Source: Paramacrobiotus metropolitanus (Eukaryota > Tardigrada > Eutardigrada > Parachela > Macrobiotidae). From it: a DNA stretch of 64,000 nt. This document shows positions 23,228-34,170 of this stretch, one piece after another. Numbering within the stretch: position 1 is the stretch's first letter; each line of letters begins with the position of its first letter. Made by a program: the position numbers and the translations under genes. Under the pieces are notes generated by a model. The model was not told the origin of the DNA. It made no database searches and saw only the letters and a program-made list of their open reading frames with translations. Where the stretch lies: the NCBI RefSeq assembly GCF_019649055.1, contig NW_026570290.1, positions 186,001 through 250,000 of the forward strand, given 5' to 3'.

Positions 23228-24410
23228 ATGAAATTCCTAATTGTGTTAGCCGTGGTTCTGGGCATCGTATCCTGCCAGAAAGGAGGTGCTCAGAAAACAG
23301 CGGGCAAGCAGAAGACCGCCGCCGTCGCCCCGAAAGCGGCCGCCAACAGCGCAGCCAAGCCCGCCCCAAAGTCGTCGCCGTCCTCTGCGGGAGACAGCAG
23401 CAGCAGCGGCAAGTATGTCTGGGACTACCTGAAGCCGGCTCTGGATGCCGCGGAAGTAGCCGCCATCCTGCAGGCCAAATCCGGCGACTATCCGACACTG
23501 GCCGAGATCCCAGATGACAGCAGCTTCGACTGCAGCAGCAAGAAGCAGCCGGGTTTCTACGCCGATGTGCCCAGCAAATGCCAAGTGTTCCATCGCTGCG
23601 ATGTCAACGGGAACAAGACCAGCTATCTGTGCGTCAACAGCACCCTCTTCAACCAGATCACCCTCGTCTGCGATTACTTCTTCAACGTTGACTGCGAGAA
23701 GTAAGAAAAATTATTAATTATTCGCAATAACGACAATGTATTGTGTAAGTACGTACGATTACAACTGTAAATGTATGTATTGTAAAGATACCAAACTGTA
23801 GAACAAGTACAATTTGCACGTGTGCTACGGTTTGGGTTGGCACGGTGCAAATATTTAAGCGTTCGATATACCAAGCATAAAATTTAATATAATTATATAA
23901 CTGTAATGTACAGAAATAAAAAAAACGTGTTAATAACGTGAAAGCATTTTGGCGGTTACCAAATGCAGATTCGCTGAACAAGAGGATTTCGCCAACTCCC
24001 GACTGTACACTGACAAGGATATCTTCGACACTCCCCCTGCTGATTACGTTGCTCCTCAAAGCAAACCAGCAAATGCCAGCGACAGCGGCGACCAGTCGCA
24101 GTCCAGTGCCACCACCAAGAAGGCGGCCGGCGGAGCGGCTGCCACAAAGAAGCCAGCTGGCGGTGCAGCTACGACGAAGAAGGCTGCTGGTGGGGCAGCC
24201 ACCACCAAGAAAGTGGCCGGTGGCAAAGCAGCCACCACCGCTGCACCGGAAGAAGAAACTACCGCGGCGCAGAGCGAAGACACAACTTCTGCCGCCGCCA
24301 GCGAGGATACCACTTCCGCCGCTGGCGGAGAGGATACCACTTCTGCTGCAGGAGGTGAAGATACGACCGCCGCCGCCGAAGGGGACACAACGGCAGCTGC
24401 CAGCGAATAA
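23228..24410 (+). CDS. Secreted CBM14 chitin-binding protein with charge-switched repeat tail
   Basis: Exon 1, 23228-23700, exon 2, 23969-24410, phase-2 intron (GAGAA|gtaag, atgcag|A), 304 residues. Signal peptide about 1-16 (MKFLIVLAVVLGIVSC). An Ala/Lys/Ser linker follows to about 60. One peritrophin-A/CBM14 domain (about 95-160) has all six cysteines (C102, C118, C124, C135, C148, C156) and the aromatic core YFFNVDC; this fold binds chitin in cuticle or peritrophic matrix. After a short Y/D-containing stretch come four 10-residue TTKKxAGGAA units (206-245), strongly basic, then about four SEDTTSAAGG-type units (259-298), strongly acidic and Thr-rich, so a probable O-glycosylation region. 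The opposite charges suggest self-association or cross-linking in an extracellular matrix. TATA box upstream, AATAAA at 24633. Confidence 0.9.
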
Positions 24411-24632
24411 ATGATCAAAGATCTCCGATCTACACTGCCAAAGCGTGAAGCTGCTATACAGCAGTCGCGTTTTCAGGGGTAGAGGCGGGTGCGTTTCTCG
24501 GGTGGCTCAGTTTTGCGCCTTTGTTGCCTTATTTCCAGCTTGAATAGTTTCTGTTTTTTCACTCTGAATTTATTGTAAAAATTGAAATGTACAGCTTACA
24601 CGCGTAATGCGCGAACTGACAAGAATAATGTC

Positions 24633-24638
24633 AATAAA
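24633..24638 (+). terminator. Polyadenylation signal of the chitin-binding gene
   Basis: AATAAA 223 bases after the stop codon, followed by A/T- and G/T-rich sequence. Likely 3' end of the transcript near 24660. Confidence 0.5.
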
Positions 24639-25711
24639 CAATCAGGATCAAGAACGATATCAAGGAATGAACTTTTGTAGCTATTGATATTAAGTTTTCC
24701 AGACAGCAAATAGGGAGCAAGAGCAGTAACATACAAATGAGTCTTTTTAAAAGGGAACTGAATAATTAATTTTTATGGTTCTTAACGCACATGTTACGTA
24801 AAGCTTTTTTGCCACAAACGTTACGTACAAATTTTTTGTTTTACAGTAGCACTAATATTGTTAATGCAGCAATCATTTAACACTGCCTTTCTACAGTATT
24901 CCGGTCAAAACGGGCTAGACCGGGACCTTTATCCAACAGTACGGGACCGATATCATGCTACTAAATGTCACTACAGAATACAGGTGTTGCCAAGTGTTGC
25001 GAGTGCCACGCCTATATGGAGTCCAACGCGTTGCCTCAGCTGATCTTTATCGTAAAACTTGTGGGATCCAGAAATCGCAGAAGTACAAGTACAACTGAGT
25101 TGTTCCAGAGCCGTACAGTAGAATATTTGGGTAAAACTGCCATTGCAGACCGTACAGTGAGCAACGTATTCGCTTGAAAATGTTTCAATAATTTCGTAGG
25201 TCTATTATTTTTTCCAACTTCAGACGCATTATTTCATTTTTCGTTTATCAATGCTAACCGTATAGCGATTTTGCGAGCGTTATAGCTATATGATAGCTCA
25301 TTTTATTGACGCGAAAACAAAAGGTAGAGAAGCGCTGCGAATAGAACCATTTATTCAAGCTTCGGAGAATAATGAAGTAAACGTCCCATCGCCGTGCAGT
25401 AATTTGAACGAACTACCTATACTCATTACTATGTACGCGCACAGCCGTGCAAACTGAACAATCGATCGAGTATAAGATCGTGCGCCCCTCCTCGGTTGCT
25501 CCACAATACCAATACTAGCTTGCAGTGCCGGTAGTGTATGTGATCGATAGAAATGAGATCATAAGGTCTCTATTCTAGCTGCCGAACACGTAAAGCCGCG
25601 CGCCACCCCTATGCATCTGCGCGCCATCCCTGTATTGCATCTGCTTCTTCCCACACTCCGCATATTTTCACTGTGCGATCTTGGTGACGAATTGGGGGGC
25701 TCCGCAGAAAC
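24639..25711. other. Intergenic before locus I
   Basis: No gene or repeat recognised. An open frame near 24.86-25.04 kb lacks family similarity. Confidence 0.45.
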
Positions 25712-26020
25712 ATGTTCTTCAACAGGATTCGTGAAAAAATCAGTAAAGGTGGCGAGAAAACCAATCGTTCTTTGAATGGGATGATAGAGACAAAGCAGGA
25801 AGCCAACATACTGCGAATCTGCGTTGAAGAGGAGACCCACCATGAGAGTATATCCTTCTCCCTCCAGTGGGCGGTGAAGAACTTTTCTGTTTATCGGAAT
25901 CAGACGGAACCTATGGTGAATACGGGGGTTTCTATGACGGAACTGGGGATTCCGGACTGCAAAGGACATTGGCGTATTAAAATTATTCCGTGTCATCTAT
26001 ACTATTCTAATCAAAAATGA
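25712..26020 (+). pseudogene. Truncated MATH exon (locus I)
   Basis: Starts MFFNRIREKISKGG and contains the first part of MATH: ISFSLQWAVKNFSVYRN, MVNTGVSMTELGIPDCKGHW. It stops abruptly at IKIIPCH, where relatives continue for another 35 residues to the splice donor; after eight unrelated residues there is TGA (26018-26020). It is closest to exon 1 of G (shared MF-N-I-R start, Y-R-N-Q-T and N-T-G-V motifs). No exon 2 follows; instead a GPCR exon begins 56 bases later. Most simply a fragment left by a rearrangement. Confidence 0.7.
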
Positions 26021-26075
26021 GAAGAAATTAAACTCCTGTAAATTAATAATTTTAATACCAGTTTTTATAATTTAG

Positions 26076-26401
26076 CTCGCAGAAGCAATCGACGCAGCAG
26101 CACCGGTTCCGTGAACACCAATGTTGTTGCTATCCACAAGGATCACAACCACGATAATCAGCGAAGTGATGATGCCAAAATGCACCGACTGTTTGCTCTA
26201 ATGGGTCTTTGTGTCTTCATCTGTTTTATACCGCCGATGATCTTCTATTTATTTGTCGAGTTCACAGACTACTGGAACGGCACCATTTATGCTGTTGTGC
26301 TATGTTTGCAATATCTTAGCTGTCTGTTCAATCCGCTTATTTACCACTGTAATTTACCTCAATTCCGAGAAGCTATGAAAAATTCCTTAGGATGTCGCTA
26401 A
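26076..26401 (+). pseudogene. Orphan last exon of a class A GPCR (TM6-TM7)
   Basis: After a good acceptor (tttataatttag) the frame reads a basic loop (RRSNRRSSTGSV), an acidic/His linker, TM6 (LMGLCVFICFIPPMIFYLF, with the F-x-x-C-x-x-P-like signature) and TM7 (LCLQYLSCLFNPLIY) with the N-P-x-x-Y motif. Helix 8 (HCNLPQFREAMKNSLG) and a stop follow. This is the end of a rhodopsin-family receptor. TM1-TM5 are not found upstream: the preceding sequence is a truncated MATH exon. Either a fragment moved by rearrangement or the last exon of a gene whose other exons are not recognisable here. Confidence 0.7.
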
Positions 26402-28879
26402 ATGTCTTTTGCTTGCGTATTTGGCTCTGCCTATTTCATATTTGTTCAACAAAAATCGAGAAAAAAAGGAATAGAAAATGATTGAGTTTAAATTGTTTAC
26501 CGCAAATACATTTGGTGACCACTCTGTACACTAACTTTCCCTACCTTTTACTCCGTACGTTTCTGCTTTGGTTCATGGTTTCGAACAAATTATCCAGCCA
26601 ACTGTTCGTTAGTCACTCGGGGCTGATTTACTGCGCGTCACTAACTACAAAAATTTTGTTTCCGTTTCAATGGGTTTTCATTTTCTACCAAAACTTGTAT
26701 TCATGTTTTATTCTGCTTTTTGTTAATTTTATGAGGCGTTAAGAAATCAACACAATACACGGTACGGTTTAAACCGTTGAAGTGGTTCAAAGGGCACAGA
26801 TTTCAAAAGGTACAAGGCTACTAAAGCCGGCAAATAAATTGCCGCAGGTTACCATTGGTATTGACACACTACACCATAGCCATAGCATAGCCATAGGTAA
26901 TGCCATAGCATGGTATTGCCATAGGTATTGCACCACACACATTATACTACGAGTAGTCTTCGTTTTGACCTAACACGTGAGACAATTAACTACACTATTG
27001 AAGTACTCTGTAGATGGTATTTTTCCAAGTTCTATCACGGTACTAACGCGGTGCAATTGCAAACGAAGCAGACTGACTGGGCTACTGAGGATTATGCTTT
27101 GTTTTCATTGCTCACACGCCATTTTTACAGATGAGAGATTCTCACAGAGGATCAGCGATTTCACGCACAAAATGCAATTAAGAGCAATTTGCTGCATTTA
27201 ACTTCGAAACGCTACAAGTAGCATTTGGCAAATTTACCGCAAGCCAAACAATGTGAAAAATTCATCAAAGGAACGGGTAGCCGGTAAAGTCTAGATCTGT
27301 CACGAACTCACGGACAGGAAGTTCGACAGGTCAATACATTAGCCGAAATTCAACGAATCCGCCCGGAAGAACATTCTGGCAGGAAGCGATGCAGTCCGGC
27401 AGCAGATGTAAGGTGGATCAGCCTGTCGACGGGATTTTCACTAATTCCGCGATGCAACGGTTAAAACTACCAACACGTCTCATTTCGCTAATCAGTATTG
27501 TACGGAATGTACCACATGTTTTGCAAAACTCTATGGACAATAATGTGGCGCTGGTTTCGATATCACAACGATAGCAGCCTCCATGGGTGCCATTATAACT
27601 GTTGTCTACAACTTGCTATCGGAATGTATACGGTATCCCGCTGTTCGTGCACTTCGTGGCTCGTTCAACACAATTAACTTAAAGTTGCTGTGTCTAATTG
27701 TGCTTACCATGCCCGGGTTGATATGGTGTACAGGGTCTTGTGCAAACTGGGCAGATAAACCCTGCACAAAATCAACTCCAACCGGATCATAAAAACAGAT
27801 ACATAAGCAAAATTAATACGAAAAATTAAGTACACAAATAATAAAATGCACAAATAATTAACTTCATAAAAAACTGAATAGGTTATGATAGGTATGTCTG
27901 TACATATTGCTTATTGCAAATTATAAACACCACTGGAGAGCCGTGATAGTAAAGCTTCGCTGTGGTGCAGCAATCACGCCCGCGCGCAGCGCGTTAGGCG
28001 GTTTGTGGAGAGGCATTTTTTTAACGTCGAAAACAACTGCATTATCTTTGCAAAAGTACACTATGTAAACGAGTTATGAAAACGATGTAAACGAAAAGTC
28101 ATCATAAATTGACAATGTGGTAACACCAGTACAGTTGTCGTCGAATCATTCCATATTTACTTGTGCAGCTCGATAATAGCACTTGAATTACACTACAGGT
28201 GTCGCATACCGAGAAAAATGAGAAGGAAAATCATCCGTGGCTAGTTAATTAATCGGCCATAAAAGTGTTCAGTTCCATCTGAAATAGTGAGAGCAAATTT
28301 AATAACACTTTCTTTCTTAGCATTGTTTTACAGTTACTTACTACTGAATATTTCGAACTGGTATGGTCATGACATTGTACATGTACACAGGTTTCTTCAA
28401 ACTGCATATCGAGCTGTCTAATTCGTTGTACAGTAAGTACGAGTACTGATGTAGTCTGCACTAGTGCTCACAGATTTTTGTGCCGCTGATCCATTAAACT
28501 TGCGCTATTTGCGGATTTTGTAGCTAACCGCATGGCAGTCCGCCTAAGTAGAGTGCAGCGGAGCTGCAAGAGCCAGACCATTCACTAGGGATGCTGTTCT
28601 TGCGATCGATCGCGACAGCGATTCCGATGTCAGTTATGAGTACTACTCTAGGTTATAAGCCTTAAAACTGGCGAACGTTCTCATTGCATTCTCCTCCAAA
28701 TGCATTTGTTTATATCGCGTTCTTTCTCAAAAAAGTTTTGATATTTCCATCGCACCAGCGCAAAGTATTTTTCCTGGTTTCAACACCAACACGTAACACC
28801 GGTAGTCTAGTGGAAGAAGGTTCTTCCTCTCTCTCTCGTTTAATTGTGTCTCATTGAGAATTACATGATTGTAGCTGTG
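26402..28879. other. Gene-poor stretch before J
   Basis: No gene recognised in about 2.5 kb. At 26875-26940 there is a short irregular array of CCATAG/GCATAG units. A hydrophobic open frame at 26.48-26.74 kb is AT-rich without domain or splice support. A CT run lies just upstream of J, near 28830. Confidence 0.5.
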
Positions 28880-30623
28880 ATGCACAGCAAATCAAATATC
28901 GTTGTGCGAGAATCTACTGCTCACCAGCAGATCACATTTACGCTGCAGTGGACTATCGAAGGCTTCTTGCTGCATCTTTATGATACTGGTACCATGTTTA
29001 ACGCCGGCATTACCATGGTGGAGCTGGGAATGAACCATTCTCAGGGACGCTGGCGGATTGGACTACAGCCTTGCCATGTGGACCCCGAACACCCGGGAAT
29101 GGATGGCTTCAGTCTGGCAGCGTATTTGTATCTCACTGACACAGATTTGGAATCCAAGTCGTTCACAGGACAACAAACTTTTTTGGCTGGATGTCGGATA
29201 AGGTGTAAACAACAGTTGTCTCTGTTCAGTATATTTCCTTGGCATACTCCTATAGCAGTACTAGGCCAACGGACTACATAAACTTTTACGGAACTTGTTA
29301 TTTTTTTAGAAAATGGATATTAAACATTAATTTTTAAACTGCGTGAGAAGAATTCTGCCTCCGAAGTACTTACCATAAAAGACTTATGTAAGTCAACGTA
29401 TTAATTATGCTTATGGTTAGTTGGCTAAGGCAACTGTAATATCAATAATTATTACAGTACATGACATAGGACTGAGTACGTACAAGACTACAATACTCGT
29501 ATCGATTCCGCAATAAAAATGAAAAATAAAATATAAAAGCATGAAAATAGGTACGTTAAAGCGTAGAAACCATTGCGCAACATAATTATAGCAGCAGGAA
29601 AGAAAATTATTGCAAATAATATTTTCTAATCACGTATCAAGTTATCTATGTATGTTAAGAAACCGTGCGTACCGTTTCGGCATCACCGGGTATCCAGAAA
29701 AGTATTGTATTCGGTCTTTGATTTTTTGTAGTCTGGCCACCGGAAGATCCATGGTGCAGATTGTTCCCCCAACTGAGCTGTTGACAATCCGGTTTGGAAG
29801 TGCTGATTCTTCATATGGAGCAGGCAAACTAATCAGCCATCGTGATCTTACGTCCCAACTGCTGGATGACTGCATTACTGTCACCATGGACGTTAGCTTG
29901 GAGACAGGAGCCGAAACGTTTCACATTCTGAACCGGGAACCAGATCAAGCCATCTACCGACAGCAATTCTGTAACCGACTGGCTGACATGTTTTCTGCAG
30001 AAACTAATCTGCAATCTGCAGACTTTACCATTTGCTCCAGTGAAGGCCAATCTTTCTCCGTGCACCGCCTCTTATTAATGGCGTTTTCGCCTGTTTTTTC
30101 CGCCATGCTAACACATGATTCCATGGAAAGACAGCACGCCCTATGCCAGCTGGATGATATTGATGGGGAAACTGTAACCATATTTCTGGACTATCTATAC
30201 GGATGCAACATGGCAAAGGTCAATCCTGATAACGCAGAAAAGGTTTTGATTATGGCCGATAAGTATGCTGTGACAGATCTGCGCTCGTTCTGTGAACTGA
30301 TGCTGAGCAAAAACCTCAATGTGGAGAATGCCGCAAAGTACCTTGCATGCGCTGAACAGCGACAACTGTGTTTGCTGAAGGAGAACGCCCAGTATCTGTT
30401 AAATACGGATCGTACGCCACACAGCCTTAGGCCTGAAGGACGAGTTGGTAACAATCATAGCACTGAGGAAACGAAACAGACTACCGTCCCGCAGAAGCCC
30501 CCGGGAGAACCCACTAAGCCACGTAACTTTATGCTTTCCTTGGTGGTGTTATTAGCGATTGTTGTGGCATGTTTACTGTTTGGGTTCGCATTTGCGCGCC
30601 TTCTCGAAGGGATCACGCTTTAA
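28880..30623 (+). CDS. MATH-BTB protein J, tail-anchored
   Basis: Complete copy and best reference for the family. Exon 1 28880-29202, intron 529 bp (CGG-ATA-AG|gtgtaa ... ttttttgtag|T), exon 2 29732-30623; 404 residues. MATH about 8-170 (FTLQWTIEGFLLHLYD, GRWRIGLQPCHVDPEHPG, YLYLTDTDLESKSFTG, then KLISHRDL and LLDDCITVTMDV). BTB about 203-292 (DFTICSSEGQSFSVHRLLLM, SPVFSAMLTHDSMERQ, LDYLYGCNMAKVNPDNAEKV). A BACK/3-box-like helical region runs about 295-335, then a Pro/Thr/Lys linker. The C-terminal hydrophobic segment at about 375-396 (FMLSLVVLLAIVVACLLFG) leaves only a short tail (ARLLEGITL). SPOP-type proteins bring MATH-bound substrates to CUL3 through BTB; this one should do so at a membrane. 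M is its closest relative. At the SPOP Trp131 position J has Tyr. Confidence 0.93.
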
Positions 30624-31857
30624 TGAAGCAGTTTCAACAGGCCAGATATTTATTCTGCATCAGCTAAAATGTATAGAAGCATAACTATTTCCATAATAAT
30701 GGTTTTTCACCAAACATGCAAACGCATGTATGTACATACACTGCCCACAATACGTCTACATAGGAGTGATACGACTACAACTTTAAGTTTCAAAAAAAGT
30801 AAAAAGTTTGATTTCTTGGATTTACGTAAGACGGAGCTTAGCGCAATAGTAGCGCACTCCGTTTGATACCTGCCAAGCTTCCGTTCTGGTAAAGATATGC
30901 TGTAGAACGTGCCCTCGTAACTATTGGGTTCCGGCGCAGAGACGCTACTCGCACTGTATATAGAGTAGGTACCGCCTCGACTCGAGCGTTCCCACATCTG
31001 GATACAACATTGTATCCCTTCTCCAGGAGAGATTATTTCTGTCGCATCGATCAATTCGCCTGCTGGGAAGCATTTTGAGGCTATTTTCAGCTGTTAATGA
31101 CATCAGTGACATGAGATCTGGATTTGTTATCGATCGCTGTTTGGCGGAATACGAAATGCATTCAGCAGAGTCTCCCTACCCACTGTAGTCTTATACTTTT
31201 ACTACGAGAAGAGCCGGTACGGAAAAAGTGCTCAAGATTCAAGGTTATCATCCTCACTCGCTGAGCCAGCGAACGATTCTACTGCATAGATCCCTGGAAT
31301 TACTATTAAAAATAGTTAAATTTCATCGACCTTTTTTGCAGACGTAAGGGCCAAACGCAATGTTGGTACATATACCGTACGTAGCTTTATACTTCGACCA
31401 GCCTGTTGGCTCAGTTGAGTATATTTCAATGATCTGTTTGACAACGTGAAATTTTCAGATAACGATACGTGTCAAATTTTCACAATTTAACAATGATGTT
31501 TCGTCAACAACTAATAAAGCAGAATTTATCCATTCACAAATCCTATCAACATTTTGATATTGTCTTAATCATTACCGAATTTTGTACTGAACGAAGACGT
31601 GGGTAAAGTTAAAACAAATTTCGAACGAAAAATACGTGATACGAGGATGGGAATCCAAGATAGTTTCCTGTAGCAATGTGTGATATCCGTAATTTAATTC
31701 ATTCTGCGAAAGACAGCTCGCAAAGAATGTGTTTATACAGGAAACGATAAAATCTGATCAATAATAAGTGATATTGTGATAGCATAGGGAATATGGATTA
31801 ATCAAGCGGGCGAGCGAAGCGAGCCCGCGTTTCTTTTAAGGTGATGCAAAGTGCAAA
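30624..31857. other. Intergenic after J
   Basis: No gene recognised. A tRNA box-A-like string near 30840 lacks a box B partner. Confidence 0.5.
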
Positions 31858-32206
31858 GTTCCTCACGGGGAGAGCCAACGCTAATGTGACCTTTAGGGTA
31901 CTTGACACCTCAAAAGACGTGAGTTCCTCACGCGGCGAACCCGAAAGGTCACAGTGGTGACCCTTAGTGACCTTTTGGGTTCTTGACACCCTCGAAGACG
32001 TGAGTTCCTCACGCGGCGAACCCGAAAGGTCACAGCGGTGACCTTTAGTGACCTTTAGGGTTCTTGACACCCTCGAAGACGTGAGTTCCTCACGCGGCGA
32101 ACTCGAAAGGTCACAATGGTGACCTTTCGGGTTCTTGACACCCTCAAAGACGTGAGTTCCTCACGGGGCGAACCAGAAAGGTCCCTGTGGTGACCTTCAG
32201 CACCTA
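31858..32206. repeat. 81-bp minisatellite, about four units
   Basis: Units beginning GACGTGAGTTCCTCACG start at 31916, 31997, 32078 and 32149; the first two intervals are 81 bp, the third 71 bp because a TTTAGTGACC segment is missing. A partial unit precedes them. Each unit contains the imperfect palindromes GTGAGTTCCTCAC and GGTGACC/GGTCAC, so the array can fold. The long frame on the reverse strand only reads through the repeat. Confidence 0.9.
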
Positions 32207-33984
32207 TGGTTCACTTCGTACCACTTTATAAAATCAGCCGCTTTTTAGTTCACCTTGTTTTCTTATGCATCCCGCACTTATCCTGTGCGCCTTTACGTTG
32301 TACAGTAAAACCTCTTAATACGAAACCTCTCGATATAATACAGACACGGTTCCATCGGTTCGTTTGTTATGACCGGGTTTATTTTTATAGAGAAGGCAGC
32401 GTTGTTTTTAGGGGGCAAGGACAGTAGTGTGAAGTGTTGGCGGGATGGCCACAAAAATTTTATTACTGCGGCAGTTAACAAGACATTAAAAACGTAATAA
32501 ATACAATGCCAAATATAATTTTTGATGAAATTAACTGTTAACTAACTGTCTTTTAAGAAAGTTATAGAAAGCAATATAATGGGTTTGCTAAAATTATTTC
32601 CTTCAGACGTTAATGTAATGTAATTGCATCACATTACATACGCGTTACTGTATGAACCGTCAGAGTATGCAGCCGCAGCTGAATGTAATACTGAGGTTCT
32701 CTTCACCCGTAAAACTGCATTTGGTTCCGCGGAAAGTGTATGTAGCTGTTATGAAGAGGTGAATTCTATAAAGAGTATCTTCCGTATGCTACAGTCTACG
32801 AGACTATCCAGTTCCTTACATTTTGAATGTTATAGACGAGTGTACCAAATAAAGAGTGTTTTTAAGGAGAGGTTTTACTGCATTCTGCCTTTTGCAAGTG
32901 CATCTGACTTTGTCTTACTGTGTTGCATTAACGTACTCCCAGGAATTCACCTGTATGCTGTCCATCATCAACAGTCCATGTTGACAACGTATTTTTTTAA
33001 ATCTCTTTAGTTTTCTGCTGGAGCGGTGAATGCGTGTTGAACACAGACCGAATACGTGGGAATGCGCTGACATGCTGCAAGAAGCTGCAGTAAATCAGTC
33101 ATGAAGGCGAGATAAGCGAGGGAAAATACTTTAGGAATAAAGGCAGAATACAGGTAGTGTAAGTGAGAGTACGCCGTACGGGCACACTCTGAAGGCATAT
33201 CAATCTCGCCCCTATGACAAAGTACCTTTGGCATTCAGCAGTAATCCCAATTATTCCATCGGTATTCCATATAGCTGTAGACATGACTGTAGCTTCCATT
33301 TAATGTGTCCCGGTATTCTCCGTATTCCGCATGTATTCACCAGCGTGTTCTTGGTTTTCATAAATAAAAAATTAGGAAACGCCTTGAATTCGGGCAGAGT
33401 GCTTGCGGAATACGTGATAATACCTCGATATTAAAGCGCATGAATGCTGTCTAAGCGGTTCACCATGTGTGACTTTCTGTTCTGACCAGCTCACCACGAG
33501 CGTAGCATGACTAGACACATGTATCGGAAGATGCCCATTCTACATATTTCTAAACCTGATTTTAGTTTTTCGTCCGTTCGTACGGGACGTACTAATAAAG
33601 TTAAGCCTGCGATCCGGCCGCACAGTGAGTTTGTGTTTCTTTATTCTGGCAATCGTAATCATAGCTGCTTCGTGACCTTACGTCTAGCTCCGTGGAAGTG
33701 CTGTATAAGCAATCCAGGTGAGATGCTTTAAGTGCATCGTCGAAACTACACTAAAAAAGACTGCAACAATACATAAATGTTAAATAATTAATAAGTTGTT
33801 AGTACGGTAAGAATACAAGGGAATAGGTATTAGGAAGGGATACCGGCTGATTGGCAGAGAACAGTGAAATCAAATTATAGCGGACATAAGATTACAACCA
33901 AAATATTTACAGATACATGGAATACAGTAGCACAAAAGGGTATCCGTTTCTTCCGTGGTACGAACAGGGTGACATCTAACCTTT
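32207..33984. other. Gene-poor stretch
   Basis: No gene, RNA or repeat recognised in about 1.8 kb. Confidence 0.45.
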
Positions 33985-34170
33985 AGTAATATTTAATGTT
34001 TTCACACCCCCAAAAAACGTGAGTTCTTTACGCGGCGAACCTAAAAGGTCGCTGTGTTGACCTTTAATGACTTTAATTTTCTTCACCTACTCCAAGACCT
34101 GAGTTCAACCCGAGAAATCACTGTGGTCTGCACCCTCAGACCCCGGGGCCTCTGACACCGCAAACCCGGA
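33985..34170. repeat. Degenerate dispersed copy of the 81-bp minisatellite
   Basis: CGTGAGTTCTTTACGCGGCG at about 34019, then AAAGGTCGCTG and a second, poorer unit ending GGAAGGTCACTGAGC. Clearly the same family as 31858-32206 but far more diverged, so this repeat was seeded more than once in the region. Confidence 0.7.

Noticed and set aside
26482-26742. Hydrophobic 86-residue open frame after the GPCR exon
   Set aside because: AT-rich sequence yields hydrophobic codons by chance; no N-P-x-x-Y or other motif, no splice support.
30830-30860. tRNA box-A-like TTAGCGCAATAGTAGCGC
   Set aside because: No box B within the usual distance and no cloverleaf; too weak for a tRNA or SINE call.
31798-32070. 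90-residue open frame on the minus strand with internal repeats
   Set aside because: It is only the translation of the 81-bp minisatellite.
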